DNA from: JBBDRW01 sp040905265
Lineage (GTDB): Bacteria > Bacteroidota > Rhodothermia > Balneolales > Balneolaceae
Length of the DNA stretch: 10,811 nt
Direction: 5' to 3'
Assembly: GCA_040905265.1 (NCBI GenBank)
Contig: JBBDRW010000031.1
Coordinates: 1-10,811 of the forward strand
Under the pieces are notes generated by a model. It did no database searches and had not been told where the DNA came from. It was given only the letters and a program-made list of their open reading frames with translations. Of the stretch, positions 6,303 to 10,811 are shown one piece after another. The position numbers and the translations under genes were made by a program. How positions within the stretch are numbered: the stretch's first letter is position 1; each line of letters starts with the position of its first letter.

Positions 6303-6456
6303 ATAGATTATCTGCAAATCTGCAGTGGACCTGGGTGTTCAGTCATTTCTACCCGATCCCTTAAAGTTAACAATCATCTGTCTCTAAATCTTCCTTTGTT
6401 CCGAAGTGAAATGACAACTGTCCATACGAAACGATTGCCATTCCGTTTCTGCAGCA

Positions 6457-6473
6457 GGTTTCACTATGAAACC
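6457..6473. repeat. GGTTTCA-CTA-TGAAACC hairpin after cysQ
   Basis: A perfect 7-base-pair inverted repeat with a 3-base loop begins 16 bases beyond the cysQ stop. No T tract follows it in the direction of transcription. It resembles the GGTTTC-CAT-GAAAC arrangement at 2679-2692. Confidence 0.5.
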
Positions 6474-6488
6474 CGGGTTACGCCACTA

Positions 6489-7250
6489 TCAAAGCCCGAT
6501 TATAAACCCTTCATTCCGCAGCGACTCCTTGTTATAAACAAGGGAAGATTTTCTTGGGCCCCGGCCACCTGAGTATCGGAATACAGCATCTCCGGCCGCC
6601 GTATCCCACTCCATCGTCGGGCCGAAACGGGGATAAATATCCGCTTTCCCTTCAGCCACAAGACAAAATTTCAGAGAGCTGCCGGCAGGAATCGTCTGCC
6701 CGATCTGCACATTCAGCTCTGCAAGCTTCTCTTCCAGATCATCGGACCGGTGGGACCGGCTGGTAATTACCACAAGCGGTTTCTCCAGGTCAGGCTTGCC
6801 GGACCGGATCCGAACGGGTTCTCCCCCCTCTTCTATCCGATAGGAACCTGCACTCTTCTCTCCGGTATAGGTCAATTTTTTAGCTGGAATATGCACGACT
6901 CCCAGCACCGGCACTCCATGCTCGATCAATGCTATGTTGACCGTGAACTCTCCGTTCTTTTTGATAAACTCTTTGGTGCCATCCAGAGGATCCACAAGCC
7001 AATAACGGTTCCAGGCTCTTCGCACTTCGTAGCCCTCGATTCCCCCCTCTTCCGAAAGCAGAGGAATTTCAGGAGTCAGCCGGGAGAGTGATCTGGAAAT
7101 TACCCTGTGAGCCGCCAGGTCTGCTTTTGTCAATGGAGATTCATCCTCCTTAAGAGACACCTCAATGTCTTCCTGATAGAAAGCAAGAATCGCCTTCCCG
7201 GCCTCCCGTGCTATCTCTATAACCTCTTTCATCATACGTTCATCATTCAT
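6489..7250 (-). CDS. cysQ: 3'(2'),5'-bisphosphate nucleotidase
   Basis: Hydrolyses PAP, the inhibitory by-product of PAPS use, to AMP and phosphate. The 253-residue product has the Mg/Li-dependent inositol-monophosphatase fold signatures: D-E-S-P-L-T-K-A-D at 36-44, LLSEEGG at 64-70 (metal-binding Glu), WLVDPLDGTKEF at 84-95, and EWDTAAGDAV at 214-223 with metal-binding Asp216. These are CysQ rather than generic inositol-phosphatase features, and the neighbours support the role. The ATG at 7250 has an AAGG ribosome site 8 bases upstream; ATG codons at residues 6 and 7 are less likely. The gene ends in a double stop, TGATAG. It starts 44 bases after the permease and is followed by the 246-base gap before cysD. 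Confidence 0.95.
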   Translation of the reverse strand: MNDERMMKEVIEIAREAGKAILAFYQEDIEVSLKEDESPLTKADLAAHRVISRSLSRLTPEIPLLSEEGGIEGYEVRRAWNRYWLVDPLDGTKEFIKKNGEFTVNIALIEHGVPVLGVVHIPAKKLTYTGEKSAGSYRIEEGGEPVRIRSGKPDLEKPLVVITSRSHRSDDLEEKLAELNVQIGQTIPAGSSLKFCLVAEGKADIYPRFGPTMEWDTAAGDAVFRYSGGRGPRKSSLVYNKESLRNEGFIIGL

Positions 7251-7294
7251 AGTAACGCCTTCAATCCCCTTCTTTCAGTATTCCGTTTTCTGTA

Positions 7295-9064
7295 TTAAAA
7301 CGGCCAAACGACCGGAACCAGTGAAATCGCAATGATTCCAACAATGACATTCAGCGGTAACCCAAACCGGATATAGTCGGTAAAATGATATCCACCGGGG
7401 CCATAGACCATCAAATTGGTCTGGTACCCTATCGGTGTCGAGAAACTGGCTGATGCTGCAAAAATAATAATCATCACAAAAGGCATATAGCTGACCTCCA
7501 TCGAGACTGCCACTGACAGAGCAATTGGAAAAATCAGTACAGCAGCTGCATTGTTTGTGATCATCTCGGTAAGCAACCAGGTTGCCAGATAGGTCGCAGC
7601 CAATGCAAGCCAGGGAGTGCTCCCTGCGTATTCGATCAAGCCGCCGGCAATCGCCTCAGCTGCACCGGTAACATAAAGTCCATTTCCGATTCCAAGTGCA
7701 GATGCAATAACGAGCAGTACAGACCAGTCGATACTGTCCCTCGCAACACTCACCCGGCAGCACTGTGTAATGATCATTGCCGCAGCAGCAAGGAAGGCCG
7801 ATTGAAACATGGAGAGTATATTAAAAGCGGCAAGAAAAATCATCGCTCCCAAAATCATCCATGCAATCCAGCTGCGTTCTACATCAGGTGTATGGTTGTC
7901 CGAAAGTGTACTAACAAGATAGAAGTCATTGGAGAGCCGGTATTTATCCACAAAATCTGCAGGAGCTTCCAGAAGCAGTACATCTCCTGTCTGCAGGCGT
8001 ATATCCCCGACTTTTTCATCAATCCGCCGGCCTTTCCGTGAGACTGCCAAAATCACGGCATTGTACCGGATTCGGAATTTACCGGCCCGGATTGTCGACC
8101 CGTTCAGCGGATTACTCTGAGAGACCACCGCCTCTGCAAGTACCCGCTCCCGACGGGGGGCATCCAGCTTGAAGACCTGATCAGTTGCCGGGCTCAATCC
8201 AGAGATCTTTTGCAAGTCGACAATCGACTCCACTTTTCCGGTAAAAATAAGCCTGTCTCCCTTTAACAGGCGTTCATCAGGAGACACAGCCGGTTTTATC
8301 CGGTCCTCCCGAACGATCTCGACAAGGTATAGACCAGGCAGGTGACGGAGCCCGGCCTCCTCAATGGTCTTGCCTGCAAGCAGAGTGGAAGGGCCCGCGT
8401 CCACGATCATCTCTATCGTGTATTCACGCGTATTTTCAAAATTCCGGAAACCGGAGACCCGGTCAGGCAGATTTCGCCCGAAGAGCAGCAGATAAGCCGT
8501 TCCGGCAACTGCTATCGGCACCCCCACCCATGCAGGAGTGAAGATGTTGAGAGATTCCCCCATGGAAGATATCAACAATCCATCCACAATCAGGTTGGTG
8601 CTCGTCCCGATCAGTGTACAGGTCCCCCCGAGGATCGCTGCATAACTGAGCGGGAGCATCAATTTCGAAAGGGAGATATCAAATTTTTTGCTCCAGTCCT
8701 GCAGTGCAGGGATGAAGGCTGCCACAATCGGTGTGTTGTTCAGAAACGCACTTAACCCCATCACCGGGGTTACGATCCGGGCCTGAGCCACCGCGACCGA
8801 AGTGGGCCTCCCCAGAAGGCGGTTCACAACAAACTGAATCGCACCGGTCTCTTTCATCCCGGCTGCTACGATATAGAGAGCAGCAATGGTAAGCATCCCC
8901 TGGTTGGAGAAACCGACCAGAGCTTCTGAAGGTTCAATCACCTGCCCTACAACAATGGTAGTCAGGGCCCCCAAAAAGACCATATCGGGGGAAATTTTGG
9001 TAAAAATGAGCAACAGGAAACAGACGAGAATAATCCCGACAATTGCCCAGGCTTCAATCCCCAT
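7295..9064 (-). CDS. SLC13/DASS-family permease with two RCK_C domains, probable sulfate importer
   Basis: A 589-residue inner-membrane protein of the divalent anion:sodium symporter family. An N-terminal block of hydrophobic segments (about 5-195) includes FLNNTPIV at 107-114 and the IGTSTNLI motif at 152-159. A soluble middle part (about 213-385) has two TrkA-C/RCK_C-like units; KGDRLIFTG near 268 and TGDVLLLEAP near 359 are their typical closing strands. A second membrane block (about 398-589) includes MITNNAAAVLIFP at 501-513 and TPIGYQTNLMV at 543-553. This architecture matches SAC1/SLT-type sulfate transporters, and the position between cysH and cysQ makes sulfate the best guess for substrate. 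Other divalent anions cannot be excluded. The ATG at 9064 has AGGA a few bases upstream and lies 15 bases after the cysH stop. Confidence 0.88.
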   Translation of the reverse strand: MGIEAWAIVGIILVCFLLLIFTKISPDMVFLGALTTIVVGQVIEPSEALVGFSNQGMLTIAALYIVAAGMKETGAIQFVVNRLLGRPTSVAVAQARIVTPVMGLSAFLNNTPIVAAFIPALQDWSKKFDISLSKLMLPLSYAAILGGTCTLIGTSTNLIVDGLLISSMGESLNIFTPAWVGVPIAVAGTAYLLLFGRNLPDRVSGFRNFENTREYTIEMIVDAGPSTLLAGKTIEEAGLRHLPGLYLVEIVREDRIKPAVSPDERLLKGDRLIFTGKVESIVDLQKISGLSPATDQVFKLDAPRRERVLAEAVVSQSNPLNGSTIRAGKFRIRYNAVILAVSRKGRRIDEKVGDIRLQTGDVLLLEAPADFVDKYRLSNDFYLVSTLSDNHTPDVERSWIAWMILGAMIFLAAFNILSMFQSAFLAAAAMIITQCCRVSVARDSIDWSVLLVIASALGIGNGLYVTGAAEAIAGGLIEYAGSTPWLALAATYLATWLLTEMITNNAAAVLIFPIALSVAVSMEVSYMPFVMIIIFAASASFSTPIGYQTNLMVYGPGGYHFTDYIRFGLPLNVIVGIIAISLVPVVWPF

Positions 9065-9079
9065 GTTGAGTCCTATAAT

Positions 9080-9877
9080 TTATGATGCCTGTCTGTCACC
9101 GGTTGTTCCATTCACTCCATTACCGTTCTTGTAGTCCTGGCTGTAAACATGGATACCACACTCCTCTTTATCCATATTCTTCCAGCGGCCGGAACGCTCA
9201 TCATCCGCATTGTCGACCGGCTCGGTGCAGGGAATACATCCGATACTCGGATACCCCTGATCGTGAAGCGGGTTGTACGGGAGATCATACTGATGGATAT
9301 ACTCCCATACCTGATCCTGTGTCCAGGTAGCAAGAGGGTTGAATTTCATCACCTTATTGGCAGGATCCCACTCAATAACCCGGGTCCCGCGTCTAGATCT
9401 GGATTGTCCGCGGCGAATTCCGGTAATCCAGGCTGATTTATCTTTCAGATACGTTCGAAGAGGAAGTACCTTTCTGATATAGCAGCATTTGTTAGGATTT
9501 GATTTCCAGAGTTCCTCTCCATGCTCCTCACCCTGCTCCTCAACCGTGAGCGATGGATGTACGGCGGTGATATTGATTCCGAGCCGTTTTTCCAGCTTTT
9601 CGCGAAGCTCATACGTCTCCCCGAAAAGCAACTGCGTATCCAGATAAAAGACCGGGATATCCAGTTCCAGTTCAGAAATCCTGTGGATAAGTACCACTCC
9701 GGAGGATCCGAATCCGGTTCCAAGGACCATCTTGTTCCCAAATTGCCGGAAGCCCCACTCCAGAATACGATCCGGGTGTTCACGTTCAAATTTCTCGTTG
9801 AGTTCACGCAAGAGTTCCTCCGGGGGTTCTATCCCGTCCTGCCGGAGCACCTCTTCTGTTTTAATCTCACTCTTCAT
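9080..9877 (-). CDS. cysH: adenylyl-sulfate / phosphoadenylyl-sulfate reductase, Fe-S type
   Basis: Reduces activated sulfate to sulfite, with electrons from thioredoxin or similar. From the ATG at 9877 the product has 265 residues. It shows the PP-loop-like GTGFGSSG at 53-60, YLDTQLLFGET at 78-88, ITGIRRGQSRSR at 151-162, a Cys-Cys pair at 131-132, CIPC at 214-217, and the catalytic ECGIH at 239-243. The CC...CXXC set is the 4Fe-4S ligand pattern of assimilatory APS reductases and of Fe-S enzymes that accept APS; PAPS-only enzymes such as E. coli CysH lack it. A longer frame begins at a TTG at 9901, inside cobA. I prefer the ATG because an AGAGG ribosome site precedes it by 6 bases, after the cobA stop. 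Confidence 0.94.
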   Translation of the reverse strand: MKSEIKTEEVLRQDGIEPPEELLRELNEKFEREHPDRILEWGFRQFGNKMVLGTGFGSSGVVLIHRISELELDIPVFYLDTQLLFGETYELREKLEKRLGINITAVHPSLTVEEQGEEHGEELWKSNPNKCCYIRKVLPLRTYLKDKSAWITGIRRGQSRSRRGTRVIEWDPANKVMKFNPLATWTQDQVWEYIHQYDLPYNPLHDQGYPSIGCIPCTEPVDNADDERSGRWKNMDKEECGIHVYSQDYKNGNGVNGTTGDRQAS

Positions 9878-9890
9878 GTCAAACCTCTGT

Positions 9891-10697
9891 TTAACCGACA
9901 AATTTTGAATTGAATTCCACCTGAAGTTCAGGCTGATCCAGATTCTTGCGAAACCACGCCAATTCCCGGCCTTTTTCTACCATCTCTCCAACCACGATGG
10001 TTGCCGGTGAAGAGAGCTCCTTCGCTCTGTCTGCAATGTTATCAAGCCTTCCGGCCACCACGTTTTGCTCTTCATAGGTTGCCCTCTCAATAACTGCAAC
10101 GGGTGTTCCCGGATGTCTGCCGAACTGAATCAGTTTTTCAGAAATGACTCCCAGATTCCTCATGCCCATCAAAATCACCAACGTATCCGCATGAACCAGA
10201 TATTCCCAATTGGCACAGGGATTTTCCCCATCCAGAATGTGACCAGTCACAACTGTAAATGATCGCGCCTCGTTGCGGTAGGTCAGCGGAATGCCGGCAT
10301 AAGCCGGGGCCGCAAGTGAACTGCTGATTCCCGGAACCACTTCGTAAGGCACTCCGCTTGCCGCAAGTGCTTCACACTCTTCCCCTCCTCTTCCAAAAAC
10401 GAATGAGTCTCCACCTTTCAACCGGGCCACTGACTTCTCCTCTCGTGCTTTGGAGGCGAGAATCTCATTGATCTGACTCTGAGAGACTGACGGTTTGCCG
10501 GGCCGTTTTCCAACATAGATATGTTCGGACTCGGTGCGGGTGTAGGAGAGCAGCTCGGGATTGGCCAGACGGTCGTAGACGATAACATCGGCCGCTTTGA
10601 GAATCTCAGCTCCCCGTACAGTGATTAAATCCGGATCCCCAGGCCCTGCCCCGATCAGGTAGACAGTTCCGGGTGATGGATGTGATTGACTCTTCAT
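9891..10697 (-). CDS. cobA: uroporphyrinogen-III C-methyltransferase (SUMT)
   Basis: Uses two S-adenosylmethionines to convert uroporphyrinogen III to precorrin-2, the first step to siroheme (sulfite reductase cofactor) and to cobalamin. The 268-residue product shows VYLIGAGPGDPDLIT at 12-26, VYDRL at 40-44, RLKGGDSFVFGRGGEE at 92-107, VPGISSSLAAPAYAGIPLTYR at 121-141, VTGH at 150-153, LMGMRNL at 176-182 and ERAT at 204-207, all canonical SUMT motifs; Tyr replaces the more usual His in PLTHR. It is a single-domain enzyme, so precorrin-2 dehydrogenase and ferrochelatase must be encoded elsewhere. Being first of the sulfur genes here suggests a siroheme role. The cysH ATG lies 13 bases after its stop. 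No clear Shine-Dalgarno precedes the ATG. Confidence 0.95.
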   Translation of the reverse strand: MKSQSHPSPGTVYLIGAGPGDPDLITVRGAEILKAADVIVYDRLANPELLSYTRTESEHIYVGKRPGKPSVSQSQINEILASKAREEKSVARLKGGDSFVFGRGGEECEALAASGVPYEVVPGISSSLAAPAYAGIPLTYRNEARSFTVVTGHILDGENPCANWEYLVHADTLVILMGMRNLGVISEKLIQFGRHPGTPVAVIERATYEEQNVVAGRLDNIADRAKELSSPATIVVGEMVEKGRELAWFRKNLDQPELQVEFNSKFVG

Positions 10698-10811
10698 ATC
10701 AGGTAATTCTTAAACTTGTTTGTTCAGATATCCAAACTCTGCCGCTTCTACCGGATGCTTGCCGGTGCACGGGTTTTGCTGTAACTCTATTGGTTTTCAT
10801 ATCTGGTAACT
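10698..10811. other. sequence upstream of cobA; possible 33-codon open frame, otherwise unresolved
   Basis: On the minus strand an ATG at 10800 opens a 33-codon frame ending in TGA at 10699, one base before the cobA ATG. Its context, AGTTACCAGATATGAA, nearly repeats that of cobA, AATTACCTGATATGAA. The product, beginning MKTNRVTAKPVHRQ, is Arg/Ser-rich and unrecognised, with no Cys run. Another frame ends VTRYENQ at 10787 and could be the tail of an upstream gene. A third, ending HPVEAAEFGYLNKQV, looks more protein-like but has no start codon. The window edge prevents a decision, and no clear promoter was seen. Confidence 0.3.

Larger units (their letters stand above)
6243..6488. other. cysQ-cysD gap with hairpins; no gene seen
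   Basis: This is the largest internal gap of the sulfur cluster. No open frame is convincing. It contains a perfect 8-base-pair hairpin (6280-6302), a GGTTTC/TGAAACC hairpin (6457-6473), an overlapping 10-base palindrome AACCCGGGTT (6470-6479) and the short inverted GACAACTGTC near 6413. On the minus strand TAACTTTA (6369 to 6362) matches TAnnTTTG in all but the last base, but no good -33 element lies upstream. An internal promoter or RNA-processing segment is possible; neither is demonstrated. Confidence 0.45.

Noticed and set aside
9878..9901. TTG start for cysH at 9901, overlapping cobA
   Set aside because: The ATG at 9877 has an AGAGG ribosome site at good spacing, and the eight extra residues match no family feature.
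1..10811. Defence system, prophage, CRISPR array or biosynthetic gene cluster
   Set aside because: All sizeable genes are recognisable lysine or sulfate assimilation enzymes. I saw no integrase, transposase, regularly spaced direct repeats, tRNA or toxin-antitoxin features.

Overview
This window reads as ordinary core metabolism from a Gram-negative bacterium of the Bacteroidota/FCB group, plausibly Balneolota or Rhodothermota. The reasons are a 30-residue, extremely basic COX24/AURKAIP1-like protein typical of that group, few strong Shine-Dalgarno sites, a TAnnTTTG-type promoter ahead of lysC, and the character of the proteins. The lineage is an inference. Apart from that small gene, every gene lies on the minus strand.

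Positions 1-2401 hold a tightly packed lysine/diaminopimelate operon, transcribed leftwards as lysC, dapB, dapA. Each junction is a 4-base ATGA overlap, and dapA runs off the left edge. LysC supplies aspartyl phosphate and carries a lysine-sensing ACT region. DapA and DapB carry out the two branch-committing steps after aspartate semialdehyde.

Positions 2402-3055 carry no convincing gene. They hold a good lysC promoter candidate, a terminator-like hairpin on the minus strand, a 12-base palindrome, and a pair of 24-base inverted repeats about 260 bases apart. A third copy of the repeat core lies between cysD and cysN. Next come the 30-residue basic protein on the plus strand (3056-3148) and its strong intrinsic terminator (3166-3202).

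Positions 3238-10697 are an assimilatory sulfate reduction cluster transcribed leftwards: cobA (SUMT, first siroheme step), cysH (Fe-S type APS/PAPS reductase), an SLC13/DASS permease with RCK_C domains (probable sulfate importer), cysQ (PAP phosphatase), cysD, and a fused cysN-cysC. Together they take up sulfate, activate it to APS and PAPS, reduce it to sulfite, clear PAP, and supply the siroheme precursor for sulfite reductase, which is not in the window. The first four genes are nearly contiguous. Structured gaps of 246 and 137 bases separate cysQ, cysD and cysNC.

I found no phage, CRISPR, defence or biosynthetic island, and no clearly novel multi-gene system. The less explained material is the small basic gene, the repeat family and hairpins in the gaps, the substrate question raised by the CysH type, and the short sequence upstream of cobA.
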